From: Cytophagales bacterium
GTDB lineage: Bacteria > Bacteroidota > Bacteroidia > Cytophagales > Cyclobacteriaceae
Assembly: GCA_003504855.1 (NCBI GenBank)
Contig: DNZD01000213.1
Location: 1 to 23,449, forward strand
DNA: 23,449 nucleotides
Direction: 5' to 3'
The notes below the pieces were generated by a model, which searched no databases, was not told the origin of the DNA, and saw only the letters and a program-made list of their open reading frames with translations. Made by a program: the position numbers and the translations under genes. Position 1 is the first letter of the stretch. Each line of letters begins with the position of its first letter. Positions 16,561 to 23,449 of this stretch are shown one piece after another.

Positions 16561-17817
16561 CTATTCATTTTTCTTCTTGTCCTTCTTCTTCTTTTCTTCT
16601 ACCGGAGGCTGTGCGGTCTCCGAATTTGTTGTTTCTGGCTTCACCTCCGGTTTGGCCGCACCTTTCTTCAATTCGTATAATTCCTGCCGGGTAACCTCCA
16701 GCTCACGGCGCAGGTAATCTTCTGCCTTAAATCCGATCATGGACTTGAATTTGGTGATGCGCAAAAATGCCTCATCTATGCGTTCCGGGCTGATCTGTCC
16801 GCTCTGGACAAGCGAACGAATAATACCATGAACTTTGTCGACCGTGCGCACCTCGCTTCCCTGAATGTTGTTAGAGAAGCAAAGTACGTCCACGCCTGCA
16901 TTGATGGCTAATTTCACCGCTGTCTCCAGTCCGTACTCATTAGTGATTGCCTGCATCTGCATGTCATCAGAGAATACAACACCATTGTACTTTAATTGTT
17001 TTCGTAACAAGCTGTCGATCATGCGTGAAGAAAGTGTACCCGGCAAGCCTTTCGGGTCAAGCTTCTTATTTACAATATGAGAGCTCATGACCGCGTCGAC
17101 CATTCCCGCCACGAGCAGTCTTTGATAAGGGACTAACTCCTTTTCAGACCAGGTGTTGGTCACATCAGCCACACCCAGGTGTGTGTCGGCCATGGAGCTG
17201 CCATGTCCGGGGAAGTGTTTCAGTACTGTGCTTACACCATATTTTTTATGCTGTCGGATAAACTCTTCAGCCAGGATACCAACCGAGTCCGCATTGGCCG
17301 AAAAGGACCGGCCCACTTTATAGATCACCGTGTTCTGCGGGTTAACACCTACATCGACCACCGGAGCAAAATTTACATTGATGCCCACACCAGCCAGTGT
17401 TGCCGCTGTTGCTTCCCCATAAAATCGAACGGAGTCCAGGGTTTTGGCCCTGCCCATCTCCTGCGCCGTAATCGAACGAGGGAAACCGTATTTCTCCTTC
17501 ATGCGATTAACCTTTCCGCCTTCCTGATCGATTGCAATCATGAGGGGAATAGGCGCCGCCTGCTGGTACGTCCAGATGATTTTCTTCATGGGAGCAAAAG
17601 CCGATGCACTCTTCGGAATATTCTTCTCAAAGAAAATTACAGCACCTACTTTTCCAGCGCGGATTTCTTCCAACAGTACCGGATCCACTTCTGCTTTCGG
17701 GAAGCCAATCATCAGCATCTGCCCAATCTTTACATCCAGCATATCCTTATCCTGGGCGTGAGCGATTGGCGAGAGGGCGATCAGGCCTACGGCTAAGAGA
17801 GATTTAATAATTTTCAT
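16561..17817 (-). CDS. exported GH3 beta-N-acetylhexosaminidase, NagZ-like
   Basis: This 418-residue glycoside hydrolase family 3 enzyme probably removes N-acetylglucosamine from muropeptides or chitin-like sugars (EC 3.2.1.52). The signature loop KHFPGHGSSMADTH (200-213) holds the Asp211/His213 general acid dyad typical of NagZ. VVFSDDMQM (280-288) supplies the nucleophile, Asp284. AIDQEGGKVNR (95-105) is also typical. Unlike cytosolic E. coli NagZ, it begins with a signal peptide (cleavage near IAHA-Q, residue 21), so it should act in the periplasm or at the surface. The last 40 residues are a Pro/Glu/Lys-rich tail ending KKKKDKKKNE. The start ATG lies 14 nt inside the end of the PBP4-like gene, pointing to coupled expression with a peptidoglycan carboxypeptidase. 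Confidence 0.9.
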   Translation of the reverse strand: MKIIKSLLAVGLIALSPIAHAQDKDMLDVKIGQMLMIGFPKAEVDPVLLEEIRAGKVGAVIFFEKNIPKSASAFAPMKKIIWTYQQAAPIPLMIAIDQEGGKVNRMKEKYGFPRSITAQEMGRAKTLDSVRFYGEATAATLAGVGINVNFAPVVDVGVNPQNTVIYKVGRSFSANADSVGILAEEFIRQHKKYGVSTVLKHFPGHGSSMADTHLGVADVTNTWSEKELVPYQRLLVAGMVDAVMSSHIVNKKLDPKGLPGTLSSRMIDSLLRKQLKYNGVVFSDDMQMQAITNEYGLETAVKLAINAGVDVLCFSNNIQGSEVRTVDKVHGIIRSLVQSGQISPERIDEAFLRITKFKSMIGFKAEDYLRRELEVTRQELYELKKGAAKPEVKPETTNSETAQPPVEEKKKKDKKKNE

Positions 17818-19081
17818 AGATGTCTTTCAAAATGGACTCCATTCTGCCGCGAATTTCACGGGTTGGTGCGGCAAAGTTATTATTCATCCAGCTAAATATG
17901 AGGGTTCGCCCCCGTTTGGTAACCAGGAAGCCACTGAGTGCATAATGATTGGAAAGCGAGCCTGATTTTCCGATGATAAACGAGGTTTTTGTGCTATACG
18001 TATTTTTCAGGGTGCCACTTTCTCCCAGGGCCGGCAGGATCAAACGGAGGCGGTCCCAGGATACCTTACTGTATACCTTTTCCCATACTTTTACAATGGT
18101 GCGCGGTGTAAACAGATTGTACCTCGACAAGCCAGACCCATCAACCCATACGGCGAGGTCAGGCAAATCAGCGAGAATCGTATTCAAGCTGGTACGAATA
18201 CCTGCACTTACCGAAAGGGTATCGGTTTGTGCCTCTCCCACCATCATCATCAGTTGCTCCGCAATGAAGTTATCACTGGTTTGCATCATTACCTTATACA
18301 GGCTGTCGGCTACCGTTCCCCGCAGGACCTTGCTTTGACGTGTGGGCCGTGACCAGGCAAGTCCCACCTCCCGCTTCAAGGTATCGCTAAGTAGTTTAGA
18401 CATTAACCGATTATCCACATGAAATGGAATATACCATGTCTGTCGTCCTCCCACCCCGGGGCGAAAATTAATTTTGTTGGAATCAAATGCCCGCTCGAGT
18501 GTTGGTCGCTGACCGCGGGGCACTGAATCAAGGATGCTGAAAGTGAAAACATCTGGTGTGGCCACAAATTCTTTGTTGGTCCGTCGCACGGTCGCGAGGT
18601 TTCCATAAACCGGAAACGGCGTGCGTTCAACCTGGTAATAATCACTGTGGTCATCCCACGCCCAGCCGGGACCGAGATACACCGTAGCACCATTGGCGGG
18701 TGAGAAATAGAGTGCTGATGGCTGTCGTTGCAGAAAATCAAACACCACTGATGTACTTTTCACATTGCCATAGAGGAATGCGGGATCGCCCGTGCCCCAA
18801 AACAATAATGAATCGTTTCGTTGCTCATATCGGAGCGAGGGTACTGAGTCGCCCAGGGTGGCCAGTGCCGCATAGAGGGTGAATATTTTTGTGTTGGATG
18901 CCGGGGTGAAATAACGATCAGCCTGATGTTCGAAAATATTTTTCTTCAGGAGCGGGTCATACACCACAAAGCCAATGTGATGATGGAATTCCTTTTCGGC
19001 CCGGAGAACAGGACGGCTAAAATATTTTTGCGATGCGCAACTGCTGAACAGTGCTGCCAACAGGATCAGCGAATGGCGCAT
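17804..19081 (-). CDS. PBP4/DacB-type D-alanyl-D-alanine carboxypeptidase lipoprotein
   Basis: This 425-residue S13-family penicillin-binding protein trims or cleaves peptidoglycan stem peptides in the periplasm (D,D-carboxypeptidase/endopeptidase). It has a lipoprotein signal with LFSSC (Cys15) rather than a cleaved Sec signal. The three active-site motifs are SNTK (Ser62, Lys65), SDN (269-271) and KSG (372-374, in place of KTG). WVDGSGLSRYN is the family block between them. ATG at 19081 overlaps the upstream TGA by one base (TGATG). A GTG one codon earlier (19084) would also be in frame but is less likely. The next gene, NagZ-like, overlaps by 14 nt and acts on the same polymer, supporting a wall-turnover unit. 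Confidence 0.9.
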   Translation of the reverse strand: MRHSLILLAALFSSCASQKYFSRPVLRAEKEFHHHIGFVVYDPLLKKNIFEHQADRYFTPASNTKIFTLYAALATLGDSVPSLRYEQRNDSLLFWGTGDPAFLYGNVKSTSVVFDFLQRQPSALYFSPANGATVYLGPGWAWDDHSDYYQVERTPFPVYGNLATVRRTNKEFVATPDVFTFSILDSVPRGQRPTLERAFDSNKINFRPGVGGRQTWYIPFHVDNRLMSKLLSDTLKREVGLAWSRPTRQSKVLRGTVADSLYKVMMQTSDNFIAEQLMMMVGEAQTDTLSVSAGIRTSLNTILADLPDLAVWVDGSGLSRYNLFTPRTIVKVWEKVYSKVSWDRLRLILPALGESGTLKNTYSTKTSFIIGKSGSLSNHYALSGFLVTKRGRTLIFSWMNNNFAAPTREIRGRMESILKDIYENY

Positions 19082-19593
19082 CACGCGATTCCGTATCGCT
19101 CCCTCAATACTTTTACATGGTGGGTTTCGTGGCCAGCAATGACGAAGCCCAGGGCCACGACAGATAATTCATTGTTATTGGCAAGTCCCTTTCGGGTGAG
19201 CATGTCTGCGGAAAAGCCTTCAAACAAATCGACTGTCGTCGTGCGCAAGTGTTGCATTTCATCACCGATCTGTTTCAGCGAGCGACCCGTTGCATTCAGG
19301 TGGGCCGCATAGGCTTGTTCATCAAAGCCTGATAACGGTGTCCGGTCATTCCGCGCAAAGCGAAGCGCGCGATATGCAAAAATGCGTTCCGCGTCAATCA
19401 TATGGCAGAGGACCTCCCGTACTGACCATTTGCCCTCCGCATATCGATAGTCCACTTTTGCTTCTGGTACAGAATGTATCAACTCCAGGGTGCGGTAACC
19501 GGAAATTCGCAGTGCCTGTAGTACGTCGGGTTGCTCAACCAGTTTAACGTAGCCCTTGTAAAACGGAGGAATGGTTTCGAGGTTCAGGAACAT
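19081..19593 (-). CDS. DinB-family putative metal-dependent protein
   Basis: This 170-residue four-helix-bundle protein of the DinB/YfiT-like superfamily shows LCHMIDAER in the second helix and GHETHHVKVL near the end, which supply the usual triad of metal-binding histidines. Relatives include bacillithiol/mycothiol-type thiol transferases and many proteins of unknown role, and the substrate cannot be named. The frame extends to a TTG at 19614, but the ATG at 19593 (MFLNLETIPPFYKG) is preferred as a standard start. Its stop overlaps the PBP4-like start. It is the first gene of the six-gene operon, about 130 nt downstream of a 15-bp palindrome. Confidence 0.82.
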   Translation of the reverse strand: MFLNLETIPPFYKGYVKLVEQPDVLQALRISGYRTLELIHSVPEAKVDYRYAEGKWSVREVLCHMIDAERIFAYRALRFARNDRTPLSGFDEQAYAAHLNATGRSLKQIGDEMQHLRTTTVDLFEGFSADMLTRKGLANNNELSVVALGFVIAGHETHHVKVLRERYGIA

Positions 19594-19720
19594 AGTATTA
19601 GGATTCGGAGACAATAACCCGGCAAAGTCTCAGCAACAAGTATGTCGCGCGGGCCACCCTTGTCGGATCGGTCGCCCAACAGCAAGATATAGCGATATTG
19701 GTCAAAGTTGTTCCGCCGTC

Positions 19721-19735
19721 GTGTAAAATTTACAC
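19721..19735. promoter_or_regulatory. perfect palindrome upstream of the six-gene operon, candidate operator
   Basis: GTGTAAAATTTACAC has 7-bp perfect arms around one central base, the form of a dimeric regulator site. It is the most symmetrical element in the otherwise unremarkable 224-bp gap (19594-19817) between the DinB-like gene and the propeller sensor gene. The CAACTTTG at 19710-19703 (minus strand) is one mismatch from TAnnTTTG, so the palindrome could overlap a promoter, but that is weak. No gene for a matching regulator is in the window. Confidence 0.4.
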
Positions 19736-19817
19736 CAGCGAAAAACATGATATGGCAGCCAGCCATTCAAGGCATAACAAGTCAATGCTCATTCAACGCA
19801 AACTTGCCTGATAGCCA

Positions 19818-22325
19818 CTATTCCAAATGATGCTGTTCGCGAAAGGCGGCCTTTAGCATAAATCTTCTCAGGAACTCCTCCAGGGGCAGTACCAGCAATG
19901 CGATGAAAACCTGAACAAAGAACTCGGCAACCGGTGTACTCTTGAGGGAAATGTTTGCCGCCACCATCGTCTGGATAAACTGAATAAGCATGATGATGGT
20001 AAGCGCTGAGAAAAACTGGTGCACGAAACGGTACTTTGTACTGGCTCCACGCAACCGCATGGATCCGATTACCAAAGCACCAAAGAAAATGAATTCAAGT
20101 GCATAGAACCACCAACGCTTCCAGTAAGGTGGTAAGACGTTAAACTCTACCGTGTTTAACTCCGTGATTTTTCCAAAAAGATCTTTGGACTGTACTTGCA
20201 CCTGGTAGGTACCTGGTGGAAGAAACGGAAACGATATTACATTATTCAGGCTGGACCACGCGGACCATTCCGTTTGAAGGCCCTTCACAAAATACCGGTA
20301 TTCCACGGATTCCAGGCTTACATATTCCGGTTGAATAAACTCAAAGGTGAGGGCACTCTCACCTTCCTCCACGCGCAAATTGCGTGTGGGCGGCAATTTT
20401 TGTTGTTGCCCCCTCACTTCTTTCAGAAATAGTGGATTGGTATCGGTGGCTGAAGCATTTTCTTCACTGGAAAACCGATACAGCTCATTCGAACCCGTGA
20501 TTACCCATAGGCTTCGGCCATATTCAGCGGGAGCCATAAAGCGGATATCCGGAAACAGTTTGAGCCACTCCGTTTTGATCGTACCCTGGAGCCTGCGATC
20601 TACGGTACGCCAGCGGGTACCATCAAAGAACCAGAAGTAGCCTGCACTGGCAAAGTACTTCTTGGAGTCAGGCAAAGAATCGTATTTGATAAATGCATTT
20701 TTAAAACTGGCATAATGGTAAAAAGAACCATTCTGCGTGAGGTACACCTCCTGTCCCAGGGATAAGCCTACGGTTTTATCTTCTGATCGCTGCGGCAACG
20801 GGATTGAATCGGCATCCAGAATTTCACCTTCTTCTATTCCAATCTTAATGGCTTTGTCACGGCTGCAAATCCATAAGTTTTGCGCATGGTCTTCAAACAT
20901 GAAATCAGCATGCATCGACAGGCTGTCAGGAAAGGCAGTTTGTTGCCAACCACGGGGCGTGTCCTGAAATGACTTGATGGTATTGTCGAATGTGCTTAGC
21001 AGCAATCGCTCCAGGAAGCGTGAATAATAAATATTGCGCACAGGTTCGCGATCCACTGACGTTGCGTTGAGGCCGTTTACTTCAAATACACCGCCCACGC
21101 CACCGCACAACAGCTTTTTATTAAAGACAACAAGTTGATCTGCTTTACCGGTGATGCCTGCAACCCGTTCATAGGTATAATCCACGGTCTTCCGTCCGGG
21201 GACAGCTCTTATTCTCGAACCTGGCTTGACAGGGGCAGGTGGCTCTGTAAACTCCTGCCGGGTAAGCCTGAATAGTCCTAGTGTAGTGCCAACATACAAT
21301 TGATCATTGAATGCCTGCACACAGAGCAACGAACCTTCCAGGCCGCGGTAATGGCTAAAAGTTCTAAAGGGCAGAAAGGGTGCGATGCGTGTGAATCCAT
21401 AATCATGGGCTGCCCACACACCGCGGTGCCGGTCTGCCAACAACGCATATACCTGATTATCGGGAAGGCCTGAATAATAATTAATGATATCATAAGTCTG
21501 TCCCGACTCGGCATCGATAAATATCACCCCACCTCGGAGTGTGCCCAATGCAATCATCTGGTCAGTAACCCATGCCGCATTTACAATCACGTTGGTTCTT
21601 AAATAGACCGAGTCTGCAGGAAGAAAAGGTGTTATTCCCGTGCTGTCGCGTCGCATAAAGAAGTGGCTGCTCTGGGTGGTGATCAGTTCGTGTGAACCAT
21701 CGGGAGAAGCTTCGCTCAATACGATGTGAGAATGGCCCAGGGGTTCTTCTGCCGGAATGAGCTTTTGGTTGTCCAGACGCATCAATCCCTGCTTCTGGGT
21801 ATTGACATATAATTGTCGGCCTACCTCAAAAAGGCCGGTAAATAGGCCGGTGGTGGAGGTAGCATTGAGTAACCATACAGGCTTGCCCTTGGCTGAATCC
21901 TGTCGAAGCAAGGTGTACTCATTTAAGAAATACACCGACTTTCCCCAGGCCTTGCAGGTAAGCACGGATCCCAATCCGCGAATGGAATCAGAAAGCGAAA
22001 GATAGGTTTGTTGGTTTTCCTGATTCAGGCCAATGCGTCCAAAACCCATTGAACCTGCAGCGTAGATAGTGCCGTCATGGGCAATGGATATGGCATAGAC
22101 GGGCGCCGGTGTAGGTACCATGGTCCAGGTTCTGCCATCGAACTGCAGAATTCCGCTTCGGTTAGCGAAGTACAGGATCCCGTTAGCATCCTGTTGGATG
22201 TCGACACTGAGGGCGCTGTAGTTATCGCTGCCCGGTTTGTAGTGAGTTTGGAAATAGTGACCGGTTTGTGCGGCAACCATGTGATTCAAAGCCAACCACA
22301 GAAGCAACAACAGTACCTTTTTCAT
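19818..22325 (-). CDS. propeller/Y_Y_Y sensor-like membrane protein without an output domain
   Basis: This 835-residue protein starts at ATG 22325, where MKKVLLLLLWLALNHMVAAQ forms a signal peptide. The frame extends to a TTG at 22373, which overlaps the terminator and is unlikely. Residues about 25-620 resemble the regulator propeller repeats of Bacteroidota hybrid sensors (ISIAHDGTIYAAG, SGLPDNQVYALLADRHRGVWAA). A Y_Y_Y-like Ig domain follows at about 640-720 (YRYFVKGLQTEWSAWS ... LPPGTYQVQVQSKD). Then come three hydrophobic helices (about 731-751, 763-785, 795-820) and a 15-residue tail. Known relatives continue into a histidine kinase, GGDEF or HTH domain, and here the protein simply ends. 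It may signal through a partner or act as a binding protein. Ligand unknown. Confidence 0.8.
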   Translation of the reverse strand: MKKVLLLLLWLALNHMVAAQTGHYFQTHYKPGSDNYSALSVDIQQDANGILYFANRSGILQFDGRTWTMVPTPAPVYAISIAHDGTIYAAGSMGFGRIGLNQENQQTYLSLSDSIRGLGSVLTCKAWGKSVYFLNEYTLLRQDSAKGKPVWLLNATSTTGLFTGLFEVGRQLYVNTQKQGLMRLDNQKLIPAEEPLGHSHIVLSEASPDGSHELITTQSSHFFMRRDSTGITPFLPADSVYLRTNVIVNAAWVTDQMIALGTLRGGVIFIDAESGQTYDIINYYSGLPDNQVYALLADRHRGVWAAHDYGFTRIAPFLPFRTFSHYRGLEGSLLCVQAFNDQLYVGTTLGLFRLTRQEFTEPPAPVKPGSRIRAVPGRKTVDYTYERVAGITGKADQLVVFNKKLLCGGVGGVFEVNGLNATSVDREPVRNIYYSRFLERLLLSTFDNTIKSFQDTPRGWQQTAFPDSLSMHADFMFEDHAQNLWICSRDKAIKIGIEEGEILDADSIPLPQRSEDKTVGLSLGQEVYLTQNGSFYHYASFKNAFIKYDSLPDSKKYFASAGYFWFFDGTRWRTVDRRLQGTIKTEWLKLFPDIRFMAPAEYGRSLWVITGSNELYRFSSEENASATDTNPLFLKEVRGQQQKLPPTRNLRVEEGESALTFEFIQPEYVSLESVEYRYFVKGLQTEWSAWSSLNNVISFPFLPPGTYQVQVQSKDLFGKITELNTVEFNVLPPYWKRWWFYALEFIFFGALVIGSMRLRGASTKYRFVHQFFSALTIIMLIQFIQTMVAANISLKSTPVAEFFVQVFIALLVLPLEEFLRRFMLKAAFREQHHLE

Positions 22326-22343
22326 AGATCGCAAAACGACATT

Positions 22344-22373
22344 CAATCTAAGTAGATAAATGTAGGCAAACAA
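22344..22373 (-). promoter_or_regulatory. weak promoter candidate for the propeller sensor gene
   Basis: On the minus strand TTG (22373-22371) is followed after 20 nt by TAGATTG (22350-22344), one T short of TAnnTTTG. The element ends 18 nt before the ATG, the same distance as the TACTTTTG element before the M28 gene. It overlaps the T-tail of the preceding terminator. The match is imperfect. Confidence 0.25.
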
Positions 22374-22398
22374 AAAGGCGGGCTATTCCTAGCCCGCC
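22367..22398 (-). terminator. intrinsic terminator after the caspase-like gene
   Basis: GGCGGGCTA (22377-22385) and TAGCCCGCC (22390-22398) form a 9-bp perfect GC-rich stem with a TTCC loop (GGAA on the minus strand). On the minus strand it is followed by TTTTTGTTTG. It lies 21 nt after the gene's TAG/TAA region and 51 nt before the next gene's ATG. This is a strong factor-independent terminator. Confidence 0.88.
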
Positions 22399-22419
22399 CA
22401 TCCTGTAAAATACCGCAAT

Positions 22420-23449
22420 CTACTTTGCAATAAATATAAAATCACTCCCGGCGGCGTTGTCACCGAACTCACCAGACCTTGGTTGAGGTTTCAGGTTTTC
22501 AACAAACGTATTGATTTCGCCAAGGGTCAGGATGCCATCTTTGCCTCCTTTGCTTCTCATGGCATCCAGAAACTTGCGAGCGAAAGGCGAGTTCATACCA
22601 GGTCTTCCATCCGGAACATATTCTTTTCCGCCCGAGGTAAGATAGCGTCGGGTCTTATAGGTGAGCTTCCGCGTCACCATTTCTCCCTGAGATGCCTCAC
22701 GATATACATCATCCTCCATACCACGGTGCGCTACCGCATTATCAAAGGTGCCACCGAAACAAACGTCCATGGTAAGGAAAATGTGGTCACAAGGAATATT
22801 ATTCACAATGGACCGCAAACGGTTATGTGACAAGTACGTTGTTTTAGCTTCATCATTCGCCAATGATTCTTTGGTTACCACGAATCCTTCACCAAAAGTC
22901 TGGTCATATTGGCCGTGACCAGCAAAAAAGATGAAGACCTGATCCAGGGGTTTATATTTCTTCTCAGCATATTCACGGAGTTTCTTCAGAATATCCGACT
23001 GAGATCCGCTTTCTACCGTCTCCACTTTGAATCCAAATGTTTTCTTCAACTCTTCGGCAATCATGCGTCCGTCATTCACCGGGTTGATCAGGTCAGGCCA
23101 ATTGTCGTAGTCATTGGTAACAAACAGGATGGCGTAATCCGTACGATCCAGTTTGCTTGCGTCAGCCAAGGCAGCAGCCCCGACCTTAACCGTTCTTTGG
23201 CTAATGGCCTTGATGCCCTCCTGTGTTTCCGCGATAATTTCTATCACGTTATTACCATCCATCAGCGTAATATTCTTCTCAATGATATTCCTGAATTTTT
23301 CTGCCTCACTGGCCGGGGCGATATTCAGCATCCCGCGTGATGAGGCATCAAATGTCTCCTTGATGACAATGGAAATATTCTTCAGCGGAGTGGTAGACAC
23401 TATTTCAAATTTGATGCGGTACTTGGCATCGCTGACAAAATTAGTCTCA
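22420..23449 (-). CDS. caspase-like (peptidase C14) protein, N-terminus outside window
   Basis: The frame is open to the right edge, giving 342 visible residues. The GTG at 23400 is internal, since codons reading ETNFVSDAKYRIKFEI precede it. The first ~95 residues look like the end of an Ig-like beta domain (YRIKFEI ... NVIEIIAETQEG ... RTVKV). A caspase-haemoglobinase fold domain follows, with the catalytic His in FFAGHGQYD (codon 22917-22915) and the catalytic Cys in MDVCFGG (codon 22761-22759), both intact. The domain opens with YAILFVTNDYDNWPDL. Bacterial members are regulated Cys proteases with Arg/Lys or Asp specificity, often fused to WD40 or sensor domains, and any such fusion would be outside the window. 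The specificity is not assignable. It ends before a strong terminator and upstream of the propeller sensor gene. Confidence 0.85.
   Translation of the reverse strand, partial: ETNFVSDAKYRIKFEIVSTTPLKNISIVIKETFDASSRGMLNIAPASEAEKFRNIIEKNITLMDGNNVIEIIAETQEGIKAISQRTVKVGAAALADASKLDRTDYAILFVTNDYDNWPDLINPVNDGRMIAEELKKTFGFKVETVESGSQSDILKKLREYAEKKYKPLDQVFIFFAGHGQYDQTFGEGFVVTKESLANDEAKTTYLSHNRLRSIVNNIPCDHIFLTMDVCFGGTFDNAVAHRGMEDDVYREASQGEMVTRKLTYKTRRYLTSGGKEYVPDGRPGMNSPFARKFLDAMRSKGGKDGILTLGEINTFVENLKPQPRSGEFGDNAAGSDFIFIAK

Noticed and set aside
17179..17796. 205-codon plus-strand open frame.
   Set aside because: It is antisense to the NagZ-like gene with all catalytic motifs, and the translation has no domain character.
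19584..19766. 60-codon minus-strand frame with a LLGDRSDKGG stretch, vaguely like a phosphoesterase motif.
   Set aside because: It overlaps the start of the DinB-like gene, has no family support beyond four or five residues, and no signal or neighbour argues for it.
22326..22373. TTG start giving 16 extra residues on the propeller sensor.
   Set aside because: It lies in the terminator tail of the upstream gene and would precede an obvious signal peptide.
23398..23400. GTG at 23400 as the start of the caspase-like gene.
   Set aside because: The frame stays open to the window edge and the preceding codons continue a beta-domain sequence, so the gene is cut by the edge.

Overview
The window looks like chromosomal DNA of a member of the Bacteroidota, probably Cytophagales-like. 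This rests on the protein families present (a regulator-type beta-propeller with a Y_Y_Y domain, large secreted Asp-box propellers, a PA/M28 lipoprotein peptidase), the near absence of Shine-Dalgarno sequences, and one exact TAnnTTTG promoter element. The genus assignment is inference. I see no tRNA, rRNA, insertion sequence, phage gene or CRISPR array.

Left region (1-4378). A partial minus-strand membrane protein (DUF1295/ICMT-like) is divergent from a two-gene plus-strand unit: a BASS-family (bile acid:sodium symporter-like) transporter and a PlsC-like glycerolipid acyltransferase, 3 nt apart. A lipoprotein M28 peptidase follows on the plus strand. It converges on a small Cys-containing lipoprotein gene whose 5' leader holds a long nested inverted repeat.

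Centre (4379-14024). Three consecutive minus-strand paralogues of about 1,050 residues encode secreted VPS10/sortilin-like proteins with eleven Asp-box (BNR) motifs each. The order of transcription is 10836-14024, then 7602-10772, then 4379-7519. Hairpin terminators follow the first and second of these genes, each only about 30 nt before the next start codon. The first two are more alike than either is to the third.

Right-centre (14112-19593). A tightly packed six-gene minus-strand operon reads DinB-like protein, PBP4-like D,D-carboxypeptidase lipoprotein, exported NagZ-like GH3 enzyme, an 88-residue membrane/coiled-coil protein, HutG and HutF. Genes overlap or abut by -14 to +3 nt. It joins cell-wall turnover to the last two steps of the deiminase-type histidine degradation route (formiminoglutamate to formylglutamate to glutamate plus formate). 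HutH, HutU and HutI are not in the window. A perfect 15-bp palindrome lies about 130 bp upstream.

Right edge (19818-23449). A membrane-anchored propeller/Y_Y_Y sensor-like protein has no visible kinase or DNA-binding output. Upstream of it is a caspase-like (C14) protein, cut by the window edge, with a textbook intrinsic terminator after it.

The most notable points are the tandem triplication of uncharacterised Asp-box propellers with their odd terminator placement, the mixed peptidoglycan/histidine operon with its small membrane protein, and the effector-less propeller beside a caspase homologue. None is proven to be a new system. All functional links beyond family recognition are inference.
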